Below are positions 8,341 to 16,304 of a stretch of 28,429 bases of DNA, in pieces. The translations under genes and the position numbers were made by a program. Source of the stretch: Bacillota bacterium (lineage in GTDB: Bacteria; Bacillota; UBA4882; UBA8346); the NCBI GenBank assembly GCA_023402395.1, contig JAEYGI010000067.1, positions 1-28,429 on the forward strand, given 5' to 3'. Positions within the stretch are counted from its first letter, which is position 1, and every line of letters begins with the position of its first letter. Below the pieces are notes generated by a model. That model was not told where the DNA came from. It saw only the letters and a program-made list of their open reading frames with translations, and did no database searches.

Positions 8341-9681
8341 ATGAAAGGAATCAAACGCTTGGTGGCCAACGGATTGTTTCTGGCGGCGATGGTGGCCGTG
8401 ATCGGCACCGTCGGTCTCTGCGCCCCGGTCAAGAAGACCAAGATCGTCTGGTGGACGCATCAGCGGCATGACATGGATTACATGCAGCAGAAAGTGGCCG
8501 AGTTCAACAAGACCAATTCCTACGGGATCGAAATCGACTATGTCATTCAGACCGAGAACTACTCGCAAAACCTGGAGTTGGCCTTCCAGAGCGGACAAGC
8601 GCCGGATATCTTCTCGGCGCTGGAAAACGCCAAGTATTATGTGGACCGGAATATGGCCGCGCCGCTTGATAAGTATCTCACCGCCGACATCAAGGGGCGG
8701 TACTCCAAGTTTCTCTCGGTGGATACCGAGAATACGGTTGGCGGCAAGATTTACAGCCTGCCGAACTCCGGCGTCAATTTCCGGCTGATCTACAATAAAG
8801 AATTGTTCAAAAAAGCGAACCTGCCCGGCCCGCCGAAGACCGTGGCCGAAATGGTCGATTACGCCAAGAAGATCACCGCCGTTGGCAAGGCTCAGGGCGC
8901 CTACGGTTACGCCATGAATCTCAAGAGCCCCTGGAGCTCGATGTTCCGGTCCATCGATCAGATCGCGCAACGCAGCGGCGTCTGGCCCTATGACTTCAAA
9001 ACCGGCAAATACAATTTCGAGCCGATGCGCCCGATCATCCTGGCCTACAAGCAGATGAAGGACGACGGCAGCATGTTCCCGGGCGTCGAAAACCTGGATA
9101 TCGACCCGATGCGCAGCCAATTCGCGGAGGGCAAGATCGGCATGTACATCTCGGGCAATTGGGAGCCGGGCGTCTACACCCAGCAATTCCCGGCCAAGAT
9201 CGATTGGGACGCGGTTCCGGTCCCAACCATCGACGCCACGGCCAAGGGCAAATCCTGGATCCGGGCCGGACGGTGGCAGTTCATCAGCAGCCGTTCCAAA
9301 AATCAGAAGCTGGCCTGGCGGGTCTTTGAGTGGTTCCACCGCGACGCGGTGCTGGTTCCTTACCATGAAAAAGGCTATGGCTATTCGGTGGTCCCCTCGG
9401 TCGTGAAAACCGCCAAGGATCCGGAGATCAAAGGCGCCGAGCGGTTCAAGATCGACGAAGCCGTGGAGGCCTTTTGGCCGGCTTCCCCTCACGAGCAGGG
9501 GCTGCGGGTCGAGGGCAAACCGATGCACGACATCTACGCCGGGGTGATCCTGGGCGCGATCTCCATGGACGACGCCATCCGCGACCTTAACAAGCGCTAC
9601 AACGAGTCGCTGGACAAAGCCGAAAAGAGCGGGCTGCTGAAACGGAGAATCATCAAGAATTTCAACCCCGCCAAACTCTAA
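8341..9681 (+). CDS. ABC transporter sugar-binding protein (family 1)
   Basis: Extracellular solute-binding protein of 446 residues, a standard length. The ATG at 8341 follows GAAAGGG at a normal distance and begins a typical signal peptide (basic MKGIKR, then a hydrophobic stretch to about residue 27, ending GLCAP). The open frame extends further upstream, but that extension lacks signal-peptide logic. The Cys in VGLC is not a standard lipobox, so lipid anchoring is uncertain. Mature features fit family-1 oligosaccharide binders: IVWWTHQRHD near the N-terminus, a Y..KLPGPPKT-like hinge region, and GKIGMYISGNWEPG. It delivers a sugar to the two permeases downstream. Substrate unknown; context suggests an oligosaccharide released by the GH2 enzyme. 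Confidence 0.92.
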   Translation: MKGIKRLVANGLFLAAMVAVIGTVGLCAPVKKTKIVWWTHQRHDMDYMQQKVAEFNKTNSYGIEIDYVIQTENYSQNLELAFQSGQAPDIFSALENAKYYVDRNMAAPLDKYLTADIKGRYSKFLSVDTENTVGGKIYSLPNSGVNFRLIYNKELFKKANLPGPPKTVAEMVDYAKKITAVGKAQGAYGYAMNLKSPWSSMFRSIDQIAQRSGVWPYDFKTGKYNFEPMRPIILAYKQMKDDGSMFPGVENLDIDPMRSQFAEGKIGMYISGNWEPGVYTQQFPAKIDWDAVPVPTIDATAKGKSWIRAGRWQFISSRSKNQKLAWRVFEWFHRDAVLVPYHEKGYGYSVVPSVVKTAKDPEIKGAERFKIDEAVEAFWPASPHEQGLRVEGKPMHDIYAGVILGAISMDDAIRDLNKRYNESLDKAEKSGLLKRRIIKNFNPAKL

Positions 9682-9697
9682 AGCGTAACTAAGCGCG

Positions 9698-9730
9698 CGA
9701 GGGAGAAAGGGATTCTTTCTCCCTCGTTTT
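9698..9730 (+). terminator. Strong hairpin between binding protein and permease
   Basis: CGAGGGAGAAAG (9698-9709) pairs perfectly with CTTTCTCCCTCG (9715-9726) around a 5-base loop, followed by TTTT. In sugar ABC operons such a partial terminator commonly keeps the binding protein in excess over the permeases and protects the 3' end of its mRNA. Confidence 0.85.
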
Positions 9731-9807
9731 ATAAGAGCGTCGCGAGCAATCCGCGTGACAATCCAACAAAAAAGCAACCGATGAACTTTTGCCAACGAGG
9801 TGCGGTC

Positions 9808-10719
9808 ATGGAACGGTTATGGAAGAGCTTCAAAGAAAATCGAATCGTCTATCTGATGATCTTTCCCAGCGTGCTGTTTTTGGTGGTCTTTACGCTATAC
9901 CCGCTGGGGTGGGCGCTGCGCTTCATGTTCTACGAGTATAATGGGATGATGATGCCCCGCTTCACCGGGATCGAGAATTTCATCCGTTTGTTCACCCGGG
10001 ACGCCGACTTTTGGCGTTCGGTCGTGAACACCCTGGTCTATTCGGCCGGCAAATTGCTGGTGACCCTGCCGCTCGCCTTCGTGCTGGCGGTGATCTTAAA
10101 CGGCAAGATCCGAGGCAGAAACTTCTTCAGGATCACGGTGTTCATGCCGACCATCGTCAGCACCGCCGTGATGAGCCTGGTTTTCTATTTTATCTTCAAC
10201 TCCTATAACGGCATTCTCAATCAATTGCTGATGAAGACGGGCCTGGTCCGCCAGCCCGTGGAATGGCTGGGAATGAACCTGGCGATGCTTACTTCGATCC
10301 TGGTGGCCTCCTGGGGCGCGGTCGGCAATTACATGATTTATTTCCTGGCCGGATTGCAGTCCATCCCCGAGGACCTGTACGAAAGCGCCTCCATCGACGG
10401 AGCCGGGCCGTTGCAGACCCTGTGGCATATCACGCTGCCGATGATGGGGCCGGTGCTGCAGGTGGTGGTGATGCTGGCGATCATTATCAGCCTCAAAGGG
10501 TATGAAAGCATCCTGGTTCTCACCGGCGGCGGCCCGGCCGGGGTGACCGATGTAATTTATCTCTACATTTATAAGTTATTCTTCCCCATGCCCGACATCG
10601 GCAGCACCACCCTGGAGTACGGCTACGGATCGGCGGTGGCCTTCGTCTCCTCGATCATCGTCGGGCTAATCACCGTCGGCTATCTCTACTGGTCGAAACG
10701 GATGAATGAGATGTTTTAA
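9808..10719 (+). CDS. ABC sugar permease, MalF/UgpA type
   Basis: Inner-membrane subunit of 303 residues from the ATG at 9808, which has GAGGTG (9797-9802) in front; an in-frame ATG at 9781 is less well placed. Six hydrophobic segments are visible, beginning with IVYLMIFPSVLFLVVFTLYPLGW. The coupling (EAA) loop reads YESASIDGAGPLQTLWHITLPMMGPVL and contacts the ATPase. No ATPase gene is in the window. In Bacillota this type of importer commonly shares an MsmX-like multi-sugar ATPase encoded elsewhere. Confidence 0.93.
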   Translation: MERLWKSFKENRIVYLMIFPSVLFLVVFTLYPLGWALRFMFYEYNGMMMPRFTGIENFIRLFTRDADFWRSVVNTLVYSAGKLLVTLPLAFVLAVILNGKIRGRNFFRITVFMPTIVSTAVMSLVFYFIFNSYNGILNQLLMKTGLVRQPVEWLGMNLAMLTSILVASWGAVGNYMIYFLAGLQSIPEDLYESASIDGAGPLQTLWHITLPMMGPVLQVVVMLAIIISLKGYESILVLTGGGPAGVTDVIYLYIYKLFFPMPDIGSTTLEYGYGSAVAFVSSIIVGLITVGYLYWSKRMNEMF

Positions 10720-10766
10720 GATCGTTTTGACATACCCCGGCTACGGCCGGGGAGGTCAAAACAATC
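10720..10766. other. Long hairpin directly after permease 1
   Basis: GTTTTGAC (10724-10731) pairs with GTCAAAAC (10755-10762), and CCCCGG (10735-10740) pairs with CCGGGG (10747-10752). There is no T-run after the stem. Its right arm is part of the 45-bp sequence duplicated at 10833-10877, where the matching left arm is missing. It may terminate or pause transcription, or be a repeat insertion. Confidence 0.65.
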
Positions 10767-10877
10767 ATGGAACGCAAGTGATAAGAACGAAGTGAATATC
10801 ACCAGGCGTTCAGGGGGTTTGCACTTTTTTCAGCTACGGCCGGGGAGGTCAAAACGATCATGGAACGCAAGTGATAA
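10740..10877 (+). repeat. 45-bp direct repeat, two copies
   Basis: Copies at 10740-10784 and 10833-10877 begin GCTACGGCCGGGGAGG and end CGCAAGTGATAA. They differ at one base (A at 10763, G at 10856), so identity is 44/45. They are offset by 93 bp. The 48 bases between them are not repeated. The copies lie inside the operon, between two permease genes that normally adjoin, which points to a recent local duplication or an element-derived repeat. Confidence 0.85.
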
Positions 10878-10889
10878 AGTAACTTCTAA

Positions 10890-11019
10890 CCCTCATTCTA
10901 GCTTTCTCCCGACATCGGGAGAAACGAAGGCCTTGTCACAGCAGAAATTAACCCGCAAAATACTGGCTTTCAAAGCAGAGCAGTTCGTTTCTCCCCGGGG
11001 GAGAAAGATCGAATGAGGG
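10890..11019. mobile_element. MITE-like element with 21-bp terminal inverted repeats
   Basis: A 130-bp segment bounded by CCCTCATTC + 3 nt + CTTTCTCCC (10890-10910) and its inverse GGGAGAAAG + 3 nt + GAATGAGGG (10999-11019). The ends match at 18 of 21 positions, the three mismatches being the central bases. Each end also forms its own hairpin: TTTCTCCC/GGGAGAAA at 10903-10924 and TTTCTCCCC/GGGGAGAAA near 10988-11006. There is no coding capacity. I see no clear target-site duplication. It could equally be a dispersed REP-like repeat. It interrupts the transporter operon. Confidence 0.6.
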
Positions 11020-11025
11020 CGGACG

Positions 11026-11039
11026 GGCTTTTAAAAGCC
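11026..11039. other. 14-bp perfect palindrome
   Basis: GGCTTTTAAAAGCC is fully self-complementary and lies 55 bp before the start of permease 2. It could be an operator or part of the repeat cluster next to it. Confidence 0.4.
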
Positions 11040-11094
11040 GGTGAACACAAAACTTGTAACCAGGTTTTACTCCAATGCAAAGGATGATGTCAGA

Positions 11095-11994
11095 ATGGAC
11101 TCGAACCAGAGGAGTCAACCGGCGCCGGCGCTGGACGGAGGGGCCGGGGTGAAACGCAAAATCGGTAAATTAGTGGGGAATACCGCCATTTACCTGCTGC
11201 TCGGCGTGGTGGTGGTGGTGACCGTCTTCCCCGTGCTCTATGTGCTGCTGGGCGCCTTCAAAACCAACGCCGAACTGACGCTGGGCGGAACGGTCATTCC
11301 CAGGCAGTGGGTGTTCACCAATTACGCCGAGATTTGGGGGAAGGCCAACTTTGCCCTGTACACGGCCAACAGCGTCTATGTGGCCTTCTTTACCACGCTA
11401 GGGTCGCTGATAATCTCGTCGGCCGCCGGCTATTGCGTGGCCAGGCGGGACTTTCCCGGCAAAAAGCTGCTGATGGGGGCCTATCTGGCGACGATGTTCA
11501 TTTCGATCGGCGCCGTGACGCTCCGGCCGCTGTTTCTGCTAATGGTTCAGTTGGGGCTGCACAATTCGCTGTGGGGAATCATCCTGGTGCAGACCGGCGC
11601 CCAGGGGACCAATATCTTTCTGGTGTCGCGGTTCATGAAGAGCGTCCCCAAAGAACTGGACGAAGCGGCGATCATCGACGGCTGCGGCTTTTTCCGGATT
11701 TACTGGCAGATCATTCTGCCGCTGATCAAGCCGGTGCTGGGCGTCATCGGGCTGTTCTCGTTCCGGATGTCCTGGAACGATTACATTCTGCCCGCGATCT
11801 TCACCATGACCCGCCCCGATCTGCGGACCCTGACGGTGGGCGTGGTCTCGCTCAAATACGGCGAAACCGCCGCCACCCAGTGGAATCTGATGCTGGCCGG
11901 CGCGTCGCTCGCCATCCTGCCGATGCTGATCACCTATATCCTGGCCAACCGGACCTTCCTGTCCGGCTTGACCGAGGGAGCGGTCAAGGGCTGA
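11095..11994 (+). CDS. ABC sugar permease, MalG/UgpE type
   Basis: Second inner-membrane subunit, 299 residues from the ATG at 11095, preceded by AAAGGATG (11079-11086). A GTG at 11041 would add 18 residues without a good ribosome binding site. Six hydrophobic segments are visible, the first being NTAIYLLLGVVVVVTVFPVL. The EAA loop is DEAAIIDGCGFFRIYWQIILPLIKPVL. It pairs with the MalF-type permease about 375 bp upstream. That spacing is unusual, since such genes usually touch, and it is filled with repeats. The reading frame itself is intact. Confidence 0.93.
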   Translation: MDSNQRSQPAPALDGGAGVKRKIGKLVGNTAIYLLLGVVVVVTVFPVLYVLLGAFKTNAELTLGGTVIPRQWVFTNYAEIWGKANFALYTANSVYVAFFTTLGSLIISSAAGYCVARRDFPGKKLLMGAYLATMFISIGAVTLRPLFLLMVQLGLHNSLWGIILVQTGAQGTNIFLVSRFMKSVPKELDEAAIIDGCGFFRIYWQIILPLIKPVLGVIGLFSFRMSWNDYILPAIFTMTRPDLRTLTVGVVSLKYGETAATQWNLMLAGASLAILPMLITYILANRTFLSGLTEGAVKG

Positions 11995-12044
11995 TCCGGC
12001 CCAAGCAAAGGCCGCAACAAGACTGAAAGGAGCTTCATACGATC

Positions 12045-14102
12045 ATGGCTGATTCGGCCTATCACGTTTCCAATCCTGATTATCACCGGAGCCCCTACAC
12101 GGGGATGACCCGGCGCCATTATATCGAATGCGCCAAGTACTTGCTGGAGCGGGCCTTCAAGCATGTGCCGTCCCTGGAGTCAATGCTGGTCTTTCCGGTA
12201 GTAGCCGGCAAAACCTATCCGCAACCCGGCGATCCGGCCTGGCGCTACCGTTCGCTGGAGTTTGAAGGGCTGCGCCGGACCATGGCCCTGGCCGGCCCCC
12301 TGATGCACGCCGAGCCGGAGGTGACCATCAACGGGATCAAGTTGCGGGACTATTACTGCCTGCACCTTTATAACGCCCTGACCCCGGGGCATGCCAATTC
12401 CATTCCGCTGCCGGAGGAGTTGCCCGACGCCACCTACCAGTTCACCTGCGAACTGGGCGGCTTGTGCATGTTTTTGCTGATGATGCCCGATATTATCTGG
12501 CCCCATTATACCAAGGAGCAGCAGGACGCGATCGCGGCCACCCTTTCGAAATGGGCCCATCATCGCACCACCCAGAACAACTGGCGCTTCTTCAATATTG
12601 AAATGATGTCGTTCCTGAAAAAGAACGGGTATCCGGTCGACGAGGAACTGCTGAAAAGCCATTTGCTGTGGATCGCCTCCTATCATGCGGGGAACGGCTG
12701 GTATCTGGAGCAGAATTATAATTATTACACCATCAGCATGTACAGCATCTATGAGATGGTCTGGTGCCGGGCCTTCGGCGACGAGTACTGGCCGGAGATC
12801 GCCGCGGTGTACGAGCGGAACACCCGCCAGTTGATGGATTCCTATCCTTATCTCTTCGGCCGGGATGGATTTATCACCATGTGGTCGCGGAGCATCTGTT
12901 ACCGGCTGTGGGTGGCCGGAGGGTTCCCGGTGGCCTTTATTCTGAATCCCCCGTTTCCCCTGGACGGCGGCTGGTCGCGCCGGCTTTGCTCCGGCGCGAT
13001 CCTGCAGTTCGTCACCAGGGAGGATTTTTATATGAATGACGTGCCCAGCCTCGGGTTTTACGGGCACAGCGAATACATGCTGCAGGGCTACAGCTGCGCG
13101 GCTAGCCCCTTCACCATGTTCATGCCCTTCCTGAGCCTGGCGCTGCCGGAGGACTCGCCCTTCTGGACCGCTACCGAGAACGAGGGGTTCTGGAGCGAAC
13201 TGGGCGACCGGTCGCGGGTCACGGTGCTCGACAAGCCCGGCCTGATGCTGGTCAATCACGGCAAAACCGGGACGTCCGAGATCCGGTCGGCCAAGGTCAA
13301 CGAGGAAGACCATAATTACAACCGGCTCTGTTACAATACCCATTTCCCCTGGGAAGACCATCAGCCGGACGGCGGAACGGCCATGGAATACAGCTACCGG
13401 AGCCTGGACCCCCGGGATGTCGAGGGCCGGGACGCCCTGTTCTATTTGGGACTGACCTCTGGCACGAAGTCGGAAAAGGGCCGGACTGATTTTGTAACAC
13501 CCCAGAGCATGCTCTACAACGGCGTCCGGGGCAACGTTCTGTACCGGCAGTTGATCATGCGCCGTCCGCCCAATAACGGCAGCGGCTACATCATCGACCT
13601 GGCCGAAATCGCACTGCCCGGCGGGACGCTCCGGATCGATCGCTGCCGGCTGGCCTACGAGCATGAGCTGACCCTGGGCCATTTCGGCCTGCCCCATTAC
13701 GGCGGCCGGCCGGCTGTGGTCAAACAATTTGACCGGGACGGCAAGCCAGTGATCACGGCGGCGATCCCCGGCCGCCAGGTCGCGCTGGTCAGCTACGGAG
13801 GGTGGGACGAGACCCGGAGCCTGCGGCATAATCATTGCAACGCCGAGGCCGAGGAGAGCACGGTGGTCTACGCCTACCGGAAGCGGACCGCCCAGAATCC
13901 GCCCATGGAACTGATGATCACGGCCATGCTGCACAAACTGGACGATTCGGAATGGACTGACGACGAACTGTTCCCAGTCAAACATCTGGAGATCCGGGCG
14001 ATCATGCCCTCCGGGTCGCCGTTGGGCGCGGTGGTGAGGCTCAAGGACGGGACAGTGTACGAGATTGATTTTAAGGAGATCGACGGCGACCGGCAGTGCT
14101 GA
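12045..14102 (+). CDS. DUF2264 family protein, possible glycosidase
   Basis: 685 residues, starting 12 nt after AAAGGAG (12026-12032). The DUF2264 signature is visible as NNWRFFN around residues 178-184 and a GNGWYLEQNYNYYTISMY stretch around 217-235. An N-terminal SPYTGMTRRHY segment and a C-terminal beta-rich part follow the family layout. The fold is expected to be an alpha/alpha-toroid plus beta-sandwich. DUF2264 proteins occur in polysaccharide loci, and part of the family has been classed as GH154, with beta-glucuronidase activity reported as I recall it. That fits a uronate-containing substrate here. No signal peptide is seen, so it probably acts in the cytosol on imported oligosaccharides. 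It lies 50 bp after permease 2, likely in the same transcript. Confidence 0.85.
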   Translation: MADSAYHVSNPDYHRSPYTGMTRRHYIECAKYLLERAFKHVPSLESMLVFPVVAGKTYPQPGDPAWRYRSLEFEGLRRTMALAGPLMHAEPEVTINGIKLRDYYCLHLYNALTPGHANSIPLPEELPDATYQFTCELGGLCMFLLMMPDIIWPHYTKEQQDAIAATLSKWAHHRTTQNNWRFFNIEMMSFLKKNGYPVDEELLKSHLLWIASYHAGNGWYLEQNYNYYTISMYSIYEMVWCRAFGDEYWPEIAAVYERNTRQLMDSYPYLFGRDGFITMWSRSICYRLWVAGGFPVAFILNPPFPLDGGWSRRLCSGAILQFVTREDFYMNDVPSLGFYGHSEYMLQGYSCAASPFTMFMPFLSLALPEDSPFWTATENEGFWSELGDRSRVTVLDKPGLMLVNHGKTGTSEIRSAKVNEEDHNYNRLCYNTHFPWEDHQPDGGTAMEYSYRSLDPRDVEGRDALFYLGLTSGTKSEKGRTDFVTPQSMLYNGVRGNVLYRQLIMRRPPNNGSGYIIDLAEIALPGGTLRIDRCRLAYEHELTLGHFGLPHYGGRPAVVKQFDRDGKPVITAAIPGRQVALVSYGGWDETRSLRHNHCNAEAEESTVVYAYRKRTAQNPPMELMITAMLHKLDDSEWTDDELFPVKHLEIRAIMPSGSPLGAVVRLKDGTVYEIDFKEIDGDRQC

Positions 14103-14120
14103 AGCGATAATCGCGAACCG

Positions 14121-14352
14121 GTTATCCACATTTAGTCACCGAATATCCACATTCAATCACTGAATATCCACATTTAGTTACTGAATGTGGATATTCAGTG
14201 ACTCCCACAGTTCATTTATTCACAGGATATCCACATTCAGTAACTAAATATCCACATTCTTTTACTCCATGAAATGATTCAGTAACAGAATATCCACATT
14301 TAGTTAGTAAATATCCACATTCAGTAACAAAATATCCACATTCGATTACTGA
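14121..14352. repeat. 21-bp-phased array with DnaA-box-like cores
   Basis: The unit is ATATCCACATT followed by YAGTNACTG plus one base. Cores start at 14122 (TTATCCACA, an exact DnaA-box consensus) and, as ATATCCACA, at 14143, 14164, 14227, 14248, 14290, 14311 and 14332. One inverted core is at 14186-14194. Every forward core lies in one 21-bp register: the gaps are 21, 21, 63, 21, 42, 21 and 21. Missing positions are degenerate units, not indels. The inverted unit and its left neighbour form a 13-bp inverted repeat. Reading frames within it are broken and lack starts, so it is non-coding. Confidence 0.85.
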
Positions 14353-14594
14353 ATGGCAATGAGGAACGACTCCCTAAACAATTTTGGCAACGAAATCAGA
14401 AGGAATAAATCTTGGCAAACTTCGTGTTCTTTGTGGCGGAAAGGGTTTTTATTCATCATAAACCCAACGACTCGGAGCGTGCCAAGGCCACCGAGAATAA
14501 GCGCATGAAATGAAATCCCGCGTTTACTTGACACCAAATCGAATGATTGATGCGCCCGGCCGCAGAAAAAGGTTTTTTGGTTACAAATTTTGGT
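14353..14594. other. Gene-free stretch upstream of the operon promoter
   Basis: I find no gene here. The part around 14405-14455 reads, on the minus strand, like the dispersed bacterial HKEHE-type repeat remnants (motif RHKEHEV). TTGGTT occurs at 14577-14582 and 14590-14595, and again inside the promoter at 14612-14617, possibly as half-sites for a regulator. Confidence 0.4.
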
Positions 14595-14623
14595 TTGACG
14601 GCTGAACTAAATTGGTTTAATAT
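14595..14623 (+). promoter_or_regulatory. Sigma-A promoter of the uronate-type operon
   Basis: TTGACG (14595-14600), a 17-base spacer and TAATAT (14618-14623) match the sigma-A consensus at five of six positions in each hexamer. The spacer and -10 contain AAATTGGTTTAATATA (14609-14624), which recurs exactly upstream of the RHS gene. Its left half resembles the TTGGTATA half-sites bound by UxuR/ExuR-like GntR regulators, and a GntR/FCD gene is in this operon. Regulator binding is inference. Confidence 0.75.
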
Positions 14624-14625
14624 AG

Positions 14626-14650
14626 ATTATGCATAATGCATAATGCACAA
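14626..14650. promoter_or_regulatory. ATTATGCATAAT palindrome at the transcription start
   Basis: ATTATGCATAAT (14626-14637) is a perfect 12-bp palindrome that overlaps the expected start site and is followed by further copies of the TGCATAA motif up to 14650. The position suits an operator. However, similar TGCATAATGCA strings are common intergenic repeats in bacteria, so this could be sequence drift. Confidence 0.4.
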
Positions 14651-14675
14651 TCAATAATTCCGGGAGGAACTCGTG

Positions 14676-15347
14676 ATGACACGAAAACGAGTGATTGAGC
14701 TTTCCCATGTTCTGGCGCGGAGCGAGGGAAACCGTAAACTGGAGTTTAACCGGATTGGCGCCGAGGAAGTGGCCACCCAGGCCGTGCGGCTGGAGGGGCA
14801 ATGGTATATCATGCATGAGGTGAGCCTGGTTTCCCATATCGGCACCCATATTGAGGCCCCTTATCATCTGTTCCCCGACGGCGCCGATTTGGCGGAGATC
14901 CCCATCGACCGGCTGGTCGGGAGGGGTATCTGCCTGCAGTTTAAAAATTATCCGCCTCATCACTTGCTGACGCTGGCGGAGGTCCAGGCGGAAGCCGGGG
15001 ATGTCGAGCCCGGGGACCTCGTTTTTTGCAATTACGGATTCAGCCAGTATTACGGGACTGACAAGTATCAGGAAGCGCCCCGCTTTGAACCGGAGGCTCT
15101 CCGCTGGCTGGCGGACCGGGGCATCGCCCTGCTGGCGGTGGAAGCCGGCGGGGTCGAACTGATCAAGGACCCCAATCACACCAACCATGTCACCTTGCTG
15201 GAGAAGGGAATTCCGCTGGTCGAAAACGTGGCCAATCTTGATCAATTGACTCAGCGCCGTTTCGACGCGTTTGTCACGCCGGTGCGGATCAAGGGACTGG
15301 AGTCGTTTCCGGTGGCGATCGTCGCGGTCGAAACGGTCCGGGAATAA
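14676..15347 (+). CDS. Cyclase-family metal hydrolase (KynB-like fold)
   Basis: 223 residues, normal for the family (Pfam Cyclase). The ATG at 14676 is 8 nt after GGGAGG (14662-14667); a GTG sits just before it at 14673. The signature HIGTHIEAPYH, at about residues 52-62, supplies metal ligands. A later segment, AVEAGGVELIKDPNHTNHVTLLEKGIPLVENV, fits the family's second conserved block. Known members hydrolyse N-formylkynurenine or related amides and lactone-like compounds. No tryptophan genes are nearby, so the substrate here is probably a sugar-acid lactone or enol intermediate, by context only. It is the first gene of a seven-gene operon. Confidence 0.85.
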   Translation: MTRKRVIELSHVLARSEGNRKLEFNRIGAEEVATQAVRLEGQWYIMHEVSLVSHIGTHIEAPYHLFPDGADLAEIPIDRLVGRGICLQFKNYPPHHLLTLAEVQAEAGDVEPGDLVFCNYGFSQYYGTDKYQEAPRFEPEALRWLADRGIALLAVEAGGVELIKDPNHTNHVTLLEKGIPLVENVANLDQLTQRRFDAFVTPVRIKGLESFPVAIVAVETVRE

Positions 15348-15380
15348 GCGGCTGCAATCCACTGGACGGAGGAGCGCGTG

Positions 15381-16259
15381 ATGAGGGTAGGATGGATCGG
15401 CGTTGGGGCCATGGGGTATCCAATGGCGCTCAATCTGTTGCAAAAAGGGTTTGAGCTGACGGTATACGGCCGCAGGCCCGAATCGGCCCGGGCCCTGGAA
15501 CGGCAGGGCGCTAAGGTTGCATCCGGCTGGCCGGAGGTAATCCGGGGCATGGATGCCGTGATCCTGATGCTGCCGGACTCGGCCGCGGTGGAACAGGTGC
15601 TGCTCAAGGAGCAGGGGACGGATCTGCTCGTCCCCGGTCAGATCCTGATCGATATGGGAACCAGTTTGCCGGCGTCCACCGTGAAACTGGCGGAAATCAT
15701 CCAGGCCAAAGGCGCCCGGATGCTGGACGCCCCGGTCAGCGGCGGAGTGAAGGGAGCGGCCGCCGGGACGCTGGCGATCATGGTTGGCGGCGCGGCGGAA
15801 GCGTTTGAAACCTGCCTGCCGCTCTTCCGGGCGTTGGGGAAAGAGGTTTCCCATATCGGCGGCAACGGGGCGGGGCATACCATGAAACTGATCAACAACC
15901 TGATCTCCCTGACCAATCTGGCGGTTCTGGCGGAAGTGGTGCCGCTGGCGGTCAAAGCCGGGCTGAAACCCGAGGCGGTTCTGGCGACCTGCGCGGCCGG
16001 GTCGGCCGACAGTTGGGCGCTGCGCAATCATTTGCCCAAGGTGATCAACCGGGACTTCAGTCCCGGTTTCAAACTGGCGCTGGCGGTCAAGGATCTGACG
16101 CTCGGGCTGGAACTGGCCGCCGTGAGGGACATGGAGCTGAACCTGGCGGAGATGGCGGCGATTTACTACCGGCAGGGTATGGCGGCGGGAATGGCTGAGG
16201 AGAATAACTCCTGTATCTTCAAATTGCTTGAAGAGCGGTACGGAGTTGAAGTGAAGTAA
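15381..16259 (+). CDS. 3-hydroxyisobutyrate dehydrogenase-family reductase 1
   Basis: 292 residues. ATG 15381 lies 6 nt after GGAGGAG (15368-15374). The N-terminal Rossmann fingerprint is GWIGVGAMGYPMALNL. The substrate-binding motif DAPVSGG is at 116-122 and the catalytic Lys169 is in GAGHTMKLINN. The family includes GarR/GlxR tartronate semialdehyde reductases and 4-deoxy-5-keto-uronate (DEHU) reductases such as Vibrio splendidus DehR. With a PL22 lyase in the same operon, whose product is DEHU, a DEHU-reductase-like role is attractive. This is inference; GarR-like activity is the main alternative. Confidence 0.9.
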   Translation: MRVGWIGVGAMGYPMALNLLQKGFELTVYGRRPESARALERQGAKVASGWPEVIRGMDAVILMLPDSAAVEQVLLKEQGTDLLVPGQILIDMGTSLPASTVKLAEIIQAKGARMLDAPVSGGVKGAAAGTLAIMVGGAAEAFETCLPLFRALGKEVSHIGGNGAGHTMKLINNLISLTNLAVLAEVVPLAVKAGLKPEAVLATCAAGSADSWALRNHLPKVINRDFSPGFKLALAVKDLTLGLELAAVRDMELNLAEMAAIYYRQGMAAGMAEENNSCIFKLLEERYGVEVK

Positions 16260-16304
16260 AGATAGGCCCGAGAGGCCCATTAATGATGGCAAGGGGGAAC
16301 GCGC

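Noticed and set aside
10792..11016. Small plus-strand frame of 74 codons between the permeases
   Set aside because: It is made of the 45-bp repeat and the MITE-like element and shows no coding features.
14121..14352. Origin of replication
   Set aside because: No dnaA, dnaN or plasmid rep gene and no obvious A/T-rich unwinding region adjoin the array, and all but one core differ from the DnaA consensus at the first base. Kept only as a DnaA-like array.
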